Below are positions 1 to 5,608 of a stretch of 6,792 bases of DNA, one piece after another. The stretch's first letter is position 1. Each line of letters starts with the position of its first letter. A model generated the notes under the pieces. It searched no databases and was not told the origin of the DNA. It was given only the letters and a program-made list of their open reading frames with translations. The stretch lies in assembly GCA_051001995.1 (NCBI GenBank), contig JBPCMT010000093.1, positions 1 through 6,792 on the forward strand. Direction: 5' to 3'. The stretch comes from CAWEHQ01 sp051001995 (GTDB taxonomy: Bacteria; Actinomycetota; Thermoleophilia; Solirubrobacterales; Thermoleophilaceae). The position numbers and the translations under genes are program-made.

Positions 1-432
1 CGGGTCGGCCTCGTGCCCCAGCTGCCGGCGCCGCTGCCCGGCACGGTCGCCGAGAACGTCCGCGCCGGGCCGGCGCTGTGCGGGCGCGAGGCGGACGTCG
101 CGCGGACGCTCGAGCTCGCGGGCCTAGACCCCGCCTACGCCGAGCGCGACTCCGAGCGCCTCTCGGTCGGTGAGCAGCAGCGGGTGATGCTGGCGCGCGC
201 GCTGGCGCTCGAGCCGGAGGTGCTGCTGCTCGACGAGCCGACCTCGGCGCTCGACGAGGCGGCGCGCGACGGCGTGGAGAGGACGATCCGCGGCCTGGTC
301 GAGCGGCCGGGCACGTCGACGGTGCTCGTCACCCACGACCGCGCGCAGGCGCGGAGGCTCTCGCAGCGCACGATCGAGCTGCGCGCCGGCCGCCTCGCCG
401 CCGGCGTCGCGGAGGGGGCGGCGTCGCCATGA
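1..432 (+). CDS. FetA-like ABC transporter ATP-binding protein (5' partial)
   Basis: This is the C-terminal 143 residues of an ABC ATPase; the reading frame is open to base 1, so the start and Walker A lie outside the window. Visible in order are the Q-loop (VPQLPAPLPGTV, Gln at visible residue 7), the ABC signature LSVGEQQR (54-61), Walker B VLLLDEP (74-80), the D-loop SALD (82-85) and the switch histidine in LVTHD (His112). It should hydrolyse ATP on the cytoplasmic face to drive the permease encoded next. Its stop codon overlaps the permease start (ATGA), so the two are translationally coupled. Pairing with a FetB/UPF0014 permease points to FetA (YbbL), which in E. coli is proposed to export iron and protect against oxidative stress. 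The ATPase class is certain; the iron substrate is inferred from the partner alone. Confidence 0.9.
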   Translation, partial: RVGLVPQLPAPLPGTVAENVRAGPALCGREADVARTLELAGLDPAYAERDSERLSVGEQQRVMLARALALEPEVLLLDEPTSALDEAARDGVERTIRGLVERPGTSTVLVTHDRAQARRLSQRTIELRAGRLAAGVAEGAASP

Positions 433-1211
433 CGCCGGGAATCGACATCACGATCGGCGAGGTCGCCGCCACGCTGGCCCTGGTCGCGGTCGCCGCCGCC
501 GTCTCGCTCTACCGGCGCACCGAGCTCGAGGGCGACCTCGGGCTCGCCGTGGTGCGCTCGTTCCTCCAGCTCACCGCGATCGGGTTCGTGATCCAGGCGA
601 TCTTCGACTCCGACAGCCTCTGGCTCGTCGCCGCGCTGCTCGGCGTGATGGTGGCGTTCGGGACCTTCACCGCGCGCCGGCGCGCCCGCGCGGTTCCCGC
701 CGCCGCCGGACCGATCGCGCTCGCGTTGACCGTGGCGGCCTCCGTCACGCTCGGACTGGTGCTGGTGCTGGGCGTATTTGCGCCGGAGCCGCGGTTCATC
801 GTGCCGGTCGGGGGGATGGTGATCGGCAACGCCATGACCACGTCGGCCGTGGCGCTCAACCGGCTGGCCGACGAGGTCCGCTCGCACGCGCGCCAGCTCG
901 AGGCCACGCTGGCACTCGGGGCGACCGCGCGGCAGGCGGCGCGCGGCCTGGTCACGCGCAGCCTGCGCTCCGGGATGATCCCGCTGATCGACTCGACCAA
1001 GACGGCGGGCATCGTGTTCTTCCCTGGAACGATGGTCGGGATGCTGCTCGCCGGCGCCGAGCCGACGGACGCGGTCCGCCTCCAGCTCATACTGCTGTGG
1101 GCGCTGCTCGGCAGCGTCGCGCTATCGGCCGTTCTCGCCACCGGTCTCGGGTACCGATCCTTCTTCACCCGCGCGCAGCAGCTACGCGAGCCGATCGTCG
1201 ACGCCACCTAG
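429..1211 (+). CDS. fetB: FetB-type ABC exporter permease (UPF0014)
   Basis: A 260-residue hydrophobic protein of the usual length for the FetB/YbbM family, with about seven predicted membrane segments (first around residues 10-27, last around 217-240). Family landmarks are PVGGMVIGNAMTTSAVALNR (126-145), the cytoplasmic coupling segment EATLALGATARQA (158-170), and MIPLIDSTKTAGIVFFPGTM (183-202), followed by LLAGAEPTDAVRLQ. These line up with E. coli FetB segments such as GNAM, SLGAT and IPTVDSAKT (recalled from memory). It forms the membrane channel for the upstream ATPase; export of iron or another transition metal is the family proposal, not shown here. The ATG at 429 overlaps the upstream TGA, and a purine-rich GGAGGGGG (411-418) lies 10 nt before it as ribosome binding site. 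Confidence 0.9.
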   Translation: MTPGIDITIGEVAATLALVAVAAAVSLYRRTELEGDLGLAVVRSFLQLTAIGFVIQAIFDSDSLWLVAALLGVMVAFGTFTARRRARAVPAAAGPIALALTVAASVTLGLVLVLGVFAPEPRFIVPVGGMVIGNAMTTSAVALNRLADEVRSHARQLEATLALGATARQAARGLVTRSLRSGMIPLIDSTKTAGIVFFPGTMVGMLLAGAEPTDAVRLQLILLWALLGSVALSAVLATGLGYRSFFTRAQQLREPIVDAT

Positions 1212-1225
1212 ACCGGGGCACTGGC

Positions 1226-1231
1226 TACGCT
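1226..1231 (+). promoter_or_regulatory. Candidate -10 element, near-leaderless start of the glycosyltransferase gene
   Basis: TACGCT fits the actinobacterial TANNNT -10 pattern and ends 9 nt before the ATG at 1241. Initiation about 6-8 nt downstream would give an mRNA with almost no leader, which agrees with the absence of a Shine-Dalgarno sequence in the 29-nt gap after fetB. I see no clear -35 hexamer. Confidence 0.4.
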
Positions 1232-1240
1232 CAACCCCCG

Positions 1241-2494
1241 ATGAACGAGCTCGACGCCCTCTGGGCGTTCCTCGTCGCGGCGCTGGTGGCGCTGCTCGTG
1301 ACGCCGCTCGTCGCCCGCCTCGCGCACCGCGTCGGCGCCGTGGACGCGCCGTCCGATCGCGGCCTCCACGACCGGCCGATGCCCTACCTCGGCGGCCTCT
1401 CGATCCTGGCGGGGGTTCTCCTCGCGGGCGCCGTCTTCATCCCCATGGGCGCCGACACGCGCGGCATCCTCGCCGGCGCGGCGGCGATCGCCGTGATCGG
1501 CGCGGTCGACGACGCGATCGACCTGCACGCCGGCCTCAAGCTGATCGGACAGACCGCAGCCGCCGTGATCCCGGTCGCCTCCGGTGTGACCGTCGAGGAC
1601 ATCTCGATCCCGCTGGTCGGCATCGTGGACCTGGGCGGCGCCGGGGCCGTGCTGACGGTCGTCGGGATCGTGGCCGTGATGAACGTCGTGAACTTCACCG
1701 ACGGCGTGGACGGCCTGGCCGCCGGCGTCTGCACGATCGCCGCGGCCACGCTGGCGGTGATCGCGCTGTCGCTGGCCGACGCCGCGGTCAACCCAACCTC
1801 GGAGGGAGCGGAGGACCGCTTCGCTGCCGGGGTGCTGGCAGCGGCCACCGCCGGCGCGGCGATCGGCTTCCTACGCCACAACTTCCACCCGGCGTCGATC
1901 TTCATGGGCGACTCGGGCTCGAACCTCCTCGGGCTGCTGCTCGCCTGCGTCGCCGTGCAGGGAGTGCTGAAGACGGCGGCGGTCGTCGCGCTCGTGTTCC
2001 CGCTCGTGATCCTCGCGGTCCCGATCCTCGACTCCGGCTTCGTGATCGCGAAGCGGATCAAGTACCGCCGGCCTGTGTACGAGGCCGACCGCTGGCACTT
2101 CCACCACCGCTTCGCGAACATCGGCTTCTCGCAGCGGCGGACGGTCGTCTACCTGTACGCGTGGACGCTCAGCCTCGCGGCGCTCGCGCTGGCGCTGCGC
2201 TTCGTGCCCTACTCGGACGGCGTCGGCAACTTCCACGCCGGCTGGACGGTCGTGATCGTCGCCTTCGGCCTCGTTGCGGTGGCGGCCAGCGTCTACCTGG
2301 TCTACGTGCTCGAGATCCTCAAGTTCCGCCGCTTCCGCACGCGCCAGCTGCGACGGGAGGCCGTCGCATCGGGGAAGGCGCCGCCGCCCGAGGGGGCGAT
2401 CGAGGAGGAGGTCGAGCGGGAGGTCGAGACCGGCGACTTCGAGGCCGTGGACCGCCCCGGGACGGGCGAGTACGAGGCCGTGGGCCCGCGCTGA
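1241..2494 (+). CDS. WecA/TagO-like undecaprenyl-phosphate sugar-1-phosphate transferase (GT4/MraY superfamily)
   Basis: A 417-residue polytopic membrane enzyme expected to move a sugar-1-phosphate (typically GlcNAc-1-P) from a UDP-sugar to undecaprenyl or decaprenyl phosphate, the first lipid-linked step of teichoic acid, arabinogalactan or polysaccharide synthesis. Visible motifs are SDRGLHDRPMPYLGG (38-52), the Mg-binding aspartate pair in GAVDD (D90, D91), NFTDGVDGLA (151-160), HPASIFMGDSGSN (216-228), and HFHHR (286-290). The last matches the WecA/TagO HxHHR loop that sets these enzymes apart from MraY. About ten membrane segments precede residue 360. A hydrophilic tail (361-417) is basic at first and then acidic, ending in two copies of TG[DE][FY]EAV. 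The open frame extends upstream to 1097, but that part overlaps fetB and is not protein-like. ATG 1241 directly precedes the first membrane helix. Exact sugar specificity is unknown. Confidence 0.9.
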   Translation: MNELDALWAFLVAALVALLVTPLVARLAHRVGAVDAPSDRGLHDRPMPYLGGLSILAGVLLAGAVFIPMGADTRGILAGAAAIAVIGAVDDAIDLHAGLKLIGQTAAAVIPVASGVTVEDISIPLVGIVDLGGAGAVLTVVGIVAVMNVVNFTDGVDGLAAGVCTIAAATLAVIALSLADAAVNPTSEGAEDRFAAGVLAAATAGAAIGFLRHNFHPASIFMGDSGSNLLGLLLACVAVQGVLKTAAVVALVFPLVILAVPILDSGFVIAKRIKYRRPVYEADRWHFHHRFANIGFSQRRTVVYLYAWTLSLAALALALRFVPYSDGVGNFHAGWTVVIVAFGLVAVAASVYLVYVLEILKFRRFRTRQLRREAVASGKAPPPEGAIEEEVEREVETGDFEAVDRPGTGEYEAVGPR

Positions 2495-2510
2495 GGGCGC
2501 GCGAAGCCGG

Positions 2511-2527
2511 GCCGCGCTGAGCGCGGC
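2511..2527 (+). terminator. GC-rich hairpin after the glycosyltransferase gene
   Basis: GCCGCGC and GCGCGGC form a perfect 7-bp stem with a TGA loop, 16 nt after the stop codon at 2494. There is no T-run behind it, so it is not a classical intrinsic terminator. In high-GC bacteria T-less hairpins may still act as, or assist, terminators. It separates the upstream gene from the fluoride operon promoter at 2533. Confidence 0.35.
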
Positions 2528-2532
2528 GCTCA

Positions 2533-2538
2533 TATACT
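2533..2538 (+). promoter_or_regulatory. Candidate -10 box of the fluoride operon
   Basis: TATACT is a strong -10 match in an otherwise very GC-rich stretch. Initiation near 2545 would put the whole riboswitch (from 2563) into the transcript. No convincing -35 hexamer is present at 16-18 nt spacing. Confidence 0.5.
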
Positions 2539-2562
2539 CGCGGCCGCGCTCGCCCGGGCGCT

Positions 2563-2615
2563 GGGCGATGGGGCTCGCCCGAACCGAACCGCCAACCCCG
2601 GCTGATGGCTCCTAC
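2563..2615 (+). ncRNA. Fluoride riboswitch (crcB motif)
   Basis: The segment reproduces the crcB-motif aptamer. P1 is GGGCG (2563-2567) with CGCCC (2576-2580), enclosing the loop ATGGGGCT. A joining strand GAACCGAACC (2581-2590) follows, then short P2 GCC (2591-2593) with GGC (2600-2602), then the conserved TGATGGCTCCTAC (2603-2615). The P1 loop GGGGCT (2570-2575) can pair with GGCTCC (2607-2612), with two G-U wobbles, to form the pseudoknot that encloses fluoride in this family. The layout matches, from memory, the Thermotoga petrophila aptamer used for crystallography. It lies directly upstream of a fluoride channel gene, the family's commonest target. Control appears translational (see the hairpin at 2604-2631). 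Confidence 0.93.
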
Positions 2616-2631
2616 CGACGAAGGGAGCATC
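2604..2631 (+). promoter_or_regulatory. Riboswitch expression platform: hairpin sequestering the crcB ribosome binding site
   Basis: The crcB Shine-Dalgarno AAGGGAG (2621-2627) stands 8 nt before the GTG at 2636. GAT (2604-2606) and GCTCCT (2608-2613) can pair with ATC (2629-2631) and GGGAGC (2623-2628), leaving G2607 bulged and a 9-nt loop. Eight Watson-Crick pairs plus one G-U would bury the ribosome binding site. The same GGCTCC strand forms the fluoride-dependent pseudoknot, so the two folds exclude each other. Fluoride binding would then free the site. The pairing is seen in the sequence; the switch is inferred. Confidence 0.6.
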
Positions 2632-2635
2632 GCCC

Positions 2636-3010
2636 GTGCCCACGATCCTCGCCCTGTCCCTCGCAAGTGCGCTTGGCGGCCTCGCGCGCTACCTGCTCGG
2701 CGGCGTGATCGCCCGCCGGGGCGGAGCCTTTCCCTGGGAGACGTTGATCGTCAACGTGAGCGGCGCCTTCGCGCTCGGCTTGCTGGTCACGCTCTTCACC
2801 GAGAGCGGTGCGGTGCCGCCATGGGCACGATCGGCGATCCTGATCGGTTTCCTCGGCTCCTACACGACGTTCTCGACCTGGTCGCTCGAGAGCTTTCGCC
2901 TGATCGAGGACGGCGCTCACCTGCTGGCCTTCGCCAACCTCGTCGGCAGCCTCCTGCTCGGACTCGTCGCGGTCTACGGTGGGATCGTGCTTGGCAGGGC
3001 CGTCTCGTGA
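2636..3010 (+). CDS. crcB: Fluoride channel CrcB/FluC
   Basis: A 124-residue protein with four membrane helices, the normal size for the Fluc family. These channels work as antiparallel dual-topology homodimers that let cytoplasmic fluoride leave the cell. Landmarks are GGLARY (14-19), TLIVNVSGAF (36-45, containing the conserved pore-region Asn), the signature GFLGSYTTFSTWSLE (71-85) with the conserved phenylalanine and threonines, and NLVGSLLLG (101-109). The start is the GTG at 2636, chosen because AAGGGAG lies 8 nt upstream and the first helix begins at once. The gene sits behind a fluoride riboswitch and overlaps the next gene by GTGA. A single crcB gene is present here, implying a homodimer unless a second copy lies elsewhere. 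Confidence 0.96.
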   Translation: MPTILALSLASALGGLARYLLGGVIARRGGAFPWETLIVNVSGAFALGLLVTLFTESGAVPPWARSAILIGFLGSYTTFSTWSLESFRLIEDGAHLLAFANLVGSLLLGLVAVYGGIVLGRAVS

Positions 3011-3360
3011 AGATCGAGGGCGAGGGCGTCCTCCTGCGGATCTTCTGCGGCGAGTCCGATACCTGGCATGGAAAGCCGCTCTACGAGGAGATCGTCAAGC
3101 GAGCGCGCGAGGCGGGGCTGGCGGGCGCGACGGTGCTCCGCGGGATCGAGGGCTTCGGCGCTCACTCCCGCCTTCACACGGCGCGCATCCTGCGCCTCTC
3201 CGAGGACCTCCCGGTCGTAATCGAGATGGTCGATCGCGCCGACCGGATCGAGGCCCTCCTTCCCTCCCTCGACGAGATGATCGGGGAGGGCCTGATCACG
3301 CAGGAGAAGGTCGAGGTGATCTCCTACCGGGCCGACGACCCGCGCGGCGGCAGCGACTGA
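3007..3360 (+). CDS. DUF190 (UPF0166) family protein, CrcB-linked
   Basis: A 117-residue soluble protein of the DUF190 family, whose members adopt a PII-like ferredoxin fold and are often found next to crcB. Characteristic stretches are LRIFCGESDTWHGKPLYEEI (10-29), GATVLRGIEGFGAHSRLHTA (40-59), RLSEDLPVVIEMVD (63-76) and a C-terminal GLITQEKVEVISY strand (95-107). The GTG start at 3007 overlaps the crcB stop codon (GTGA), so translation is coupled and the gene shares the riboswitch-controlled transcript. The biochemical role is unknown; a modulatory part in fluoride or ion homeostasis is inferred from the operon and the PII-like fold. An ORF track start far upstream in the same frame would run through crcB and is not credible. 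Confidence 0.9.
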   Translation: MKIEGEGVLLRIFCGESDTWHGKPLYEEIVKRAREAGLAGATVLRGIEGFGAHSRLHTARILRLSEDLPVVIEMVDRADRIEALLPSLDEMIGEGLITQEKVEVISYRADDPRGGSD

Positions 3361-3396
3361 TCAGCGCGCGGACCGAGGAGCGACCGCTCGCCCCGA

Positions 3397-3414
3397 GCGC
3401 TCGAGAACGAGCGC
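3397..3414. terminator. Hairpin in the convergent intergenic region
   Basis: GCGCTCG (3397-3403) and CGAGCGC (3408-3414) form a perfect 7-bp stem around an AGAA loop, midway in the 71-nt gap between the DUF190 stop and the stop of the radical SAM gene on the other strand. Position and symmetry suit a bidirectional transcription end. No T-run follows on either strand, so efficiency is uncertain. Confidence 0.4.
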
Positions 3415-3431
3415 GTCCAGCCGGACGGCTG

Positions 3432-5522
3432 TCAGAAGAGGCTGCCTTGCACCCTTCCCCCGCCATTTTGCCGCGACGCCGATTCGCTCTCGGGACGGGA
3501 CGCGGGCCCCGCCGGACCGATGCCGCGCAGCGGTCGACCGGGCGGGGGCCGCGACCTCGGGCCGTTGTCCCGCCGAACGAGTGCGCCCAAGCGTTTGCGC
3601 TCGTCCGTGGGGGCGTACGTCCCGCGCCGGTAGAGCTCCTCATAGCGGGGAACGAGGTCCGGGCGGCGGTCGCGCAGCCAGTCCATGAACAGGCCCCCGA
3701 CCTCGCCGCGCAGGTGCAGCGCGACGCCGCCGACGTTCGTGGCGCCGGCTTCGTCGGCGAGCTCGAGGATCCGCTCGACCTCCTCCGGGCGGTCGTTGAT
3801 GCCCGGCATCAGCGGGGCGATCAGGACGCCGGTCGGAATCCCCGCGCGGTTCAGCTCGGCGACCGCCTGGAGCCGGGCGCGCGGGCTCGGCGTATGCGGC
3901 TCTGTCTCGCGCCAGGCGCCCTCGTCGAGCGTCGGCACCGACAGGTTCGCCGCCACCGGCGCATGCTCTGCCGCTTCGAGCATCAGCTTCGTGTCGCGCA
4001 GCAGCAGCGGCGACTTCGTGAGGATCGAGCTCGGCGTGCGCGAGTCGCGCAGCGCCTCCCAGATGCCAGGCATCAGCCGGTAGCGGCCCTCGACCCATTG
4101 GTAGGGGTCGGTATTGGTGCCCATCGCGACGTGCTCGCGCTTCCAAGATGGCCGCCGCAGCTCGGCGCGCAGAACCTCCGGCGCGTTGACCTTGACGACG
4201 ATCTCGCGCTCGAAGTCACGGCCGGCGTTCATGTCGAGGTAGGTGTGCGTGGGGCGGGCGAAGCAGTTGTGGCTGACGACGCCATTGGCGATGAAGTCAC
4301 CGGTGCCGGTGGTGATGTCGTAGAGCGGCAGCTCGGCGCCGACGGATTCGATCGAGACCACCTTCAGCCGCGAGCGCGTCTTGATCGCCGTTCCCTCGAT
4401 CGAGCGCTTGCGCGTAATCGCCGGATCGACCGTGTGGAAGAAGCGCAGGTGCTCCTGAATGCCCCCCAGGAGCCGAACGCACCGCAACCCGTTCGCACGC
4501 TTTGCGTCCTCGATCGCGAACGAGAAGCCGAATCGCCTGAACGACTCGGCGGTGAACCGAATGATCCCGTCGTCTGTGTTCCCGATCCGGATGATTCCTC
4601 TGAGGTAGCTGCCCTCGGCGTCGAAGATCCCCGCAAGGAAGCCCTTACGCCAGTCGGTCGTCGGCGTCGTCGGCCATGCGACGAGCTCCCTGATCGCCGC
4701 GACGTTCGCGCCGGCGGAGGTCCGGATCATCCTCATCGGCCGAGCCCCGGCCATCGCGACAGGGAACTCCGACTCACGGGTGGCGATCTGGAGTTCGGCG
4801 AGGTAGGTCCGCGCCCTGCGCAGCGCCTCGAAGTCGGTCAGCGCCAGGCGGAATCGGTGGTGATCGTCGCGCTGCCGTCCCGGGCGCGTGTACGAGTACG
4901 AGCCGAGATGAGCGTCACCGCGGATCATCCCGCAGAGATAGCCCTGCCTGTACTCGCGCGAGTCATCCGGGGTGGCGGCGAACCGGCCCGTGCCTAGGAG
5001 GCTGTTGTTGAGCGTCAGGTGCGCACGGTCGACGCCGCGGTCGTTGTTTGTCACGTGTTTCCATCCGCGCTCCGTCAGGAACCGGTGGTCGCCGCTGGTG
5101 ACGACCTCGGTGCCGTCCTCCAGCGTCACCCGGTGGGCGGGCTTGACGGTGGACCAGTGCGCGAGCACCTCGGTGATCGCATAACGCCGATATGACCCGC
5201 GGCGGACCGTGCCGTAGATCCGGTCGCCCGTCCGCACATCGGCCAGCGGCTTCGTTCGACCGTCAGCCATGAGGATCTCGGTGTCGCCCGAGGCGCAGTA
5301 GGTGCACGCGTGGGTGCATCCGCGATACGGATTGACCGTCCACTCGAACGGCATCCGCGAGCGCTTCGGGACGCGGTTGAGCGCCGAGCGGGCGTGGACC
5401 TCGTAGAAGCTGACGTCAAGCGCCTCCGGGGCGTCGAAGGTGCGGATCACCGCCGGGTCGCTGTAGCCAGGAAGGCGGTGCCCGTCCTCCGCCGAGTCGA
5501 CTCGCAGGTTGTCCCAGCGCAC
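3432..5522 (-). CDS. Rv2578c-family radical SAM protein (SplB-like) interrupted by an intein
   Basis: A 696-residue precursor that becomes a 352-residue radical SAM protein after splicing. Extein features: VRWDNL at the start, FEWTVNPYRGC, the 4Fe-4S motif CTHACTYC (C69, C73, C76, the last being intein residue 1), then after the intein CFARPTHTYL, HVAMGTNTDPYQ, GRYRLMPG, SILTKS, a GVLIAPLMPGIND strand and the C-terminal VQGSLF. These match, from memory, M. tuberculosis Rv2578c, which begins MRW and ends VQATLF. The family belongs to COG1533, named for DNA-repair photolyases of the SplB type, but its reaction is unknown. I chose the GTG at 5522 because homologues begin MRW; an in-frame ATG at 5540 would add six residues. 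Neither start has a Shine-Dalgarno sequence. An SOS box lies on the start, and yjbQ ends 107 nt upstream on the same strand. Confidence 0.93.
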   Translation of the reverse strand: MRWDNLRVDSAEDGHRLPGYSDPAVIRTFDAPEALDVSFYEVHARSALNRVPKRSRMPFEWTVNPYRGCTHACTYCASGDTEILMADGRTKPLADVRTGDRIYGTVRRGSYRRYAITEVLAHWSTVKPAHRVTLEDGTEVVTSGDHRFLTERGWKHVTNNDRGVDRAHLTLNNSLLGTGRFAATPDDSREYRQGYLCGMIRGDAHLGSYSYTRPGRQRDDHHRFRLALTDFEALRRARTYLAELQIATRESEFPVAMAGARPMRMIRTSAGANVAAIRELVAWPTTPTTDWRKGFLAGIFDAEGSYLRGIIRIGNTDDGIIRFTAESFRRFGFSFAIEDAKRANGLRCVRLLGGIQEHLRFFHTVDPAITRKRSIEGTAIKTRSRLKVVSIESVGAELPLYDITTGTGDFIANGVVSHNCFARPTHTYLDMNAGRDFEREIVVKVNAPEVLRAELRRPSWKREHVAMGTNTDPYQWVEGRYRLMPGIWEALRDSRTPSSILTKSPLLLRDTKLMLEAAEHAPVAANLSVPTLDEGAWRETEPHTPSPRARLQAVAELNRAGIPTGVLIAPLMPGINDRPEEVERILELADEAGATNVGGVALHLRGEVGGLFMDWLRDRRPDLVPRYEELYRRGTYAPTDERKRLGALVRRDNGPRSRPPPGRPLRGIGPAGPASRPESESASRQNGGGRVQGSLF
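4266..5297 (-). mobile_element. Intein with LAGLIDADG homing endonuclease domain
   Basis: The in-frame insertion spans 344 residues. Splicing block A begins with Cys1 (CASGDTEILMADG, with KPLADVRTGDRI following). Block B is VVTSGDHRFLTERGW, with His71. The endonuclease has two dodecapeptide motifs, LCGMIRGDA and LAGIFDAEG, and keeps both catalytic acids (Asp and Glu at the eighth positions; precursor residues 203 and 303). Block F is LYDITTGTGDFIANG, and block G is VVSHN ending in Asn344 with the penultimate His. The following extein residue is Cys, as class 1 inteins need. All key splicing residues are present, so it should excise itself and may still cut an intein-less allele. Hand counts on six 60-base lines give about 64% GC, against about 73% on four lines of the surrounding extein, a mild sign of separate origin. 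Confidence 0.95.
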
Positions 5523-5535
5523 GAACACATGTTCG
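5522..5535. promoter_or_regulatory. LexA/SOS box on the radical SAM gene start
   Basis: CGAACACATGTTCG is a perfect inverted repeat (CGAACA/TGTTCG, spacer CA). It fits the Gram-positive SOS consensus CGAAC-N4-GTTCG, including the R-N-R-Y core. It abuts the first base of the GTG start at 5522, or lies within codons 2-7 if the ATG at 5540 is used. LexA bound here would block transcription. The target makes sense for a relative of DNA-repair photolyases, and from memory Rv2578c is among reported LexA-regulated genes of M. tuberculosis. The promoter itself is not identifiable. Confidence 0.7.
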
Positions 5536-5608
5536 CACATGGAGCGGACGATGGGTCGCGTTCGTATCGAGCCTGAGGTTGTCCGCGTATGTGGCGGTCA
5601 ACGTCAGG

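Noticed and set aside
135..1207. Minus-strand open frames opposite fetA and fetB
   Set aside because: Their translations are Arg/His/Ser-rich without recognisable motifs and lie opposite confidently identified transporter genes.
2979..4997. Very long plus-strand open frame (672 codons) opposite the radical SAM gene
   Set aside because: It is antisense to a clearly homologous, intein-bearing gene. Its translation is low-complexity, rich in Arg, Ala and Gly, and shows no family motif. Long antisense frames are expected at this GC content.
5493..5583. Imperfect 21-nt direct repeat (5493-5513 and 5563-5583, 15 of 21 identical), which yields a second DNLR-like peptide upstream of the radical SAM start
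   Set aside because: The copies are 70 nt apart and thus in different frames, identity is modest, and nothing upstream of 5540 resembles the family N terminus. Probably chance or an old partial duplication.
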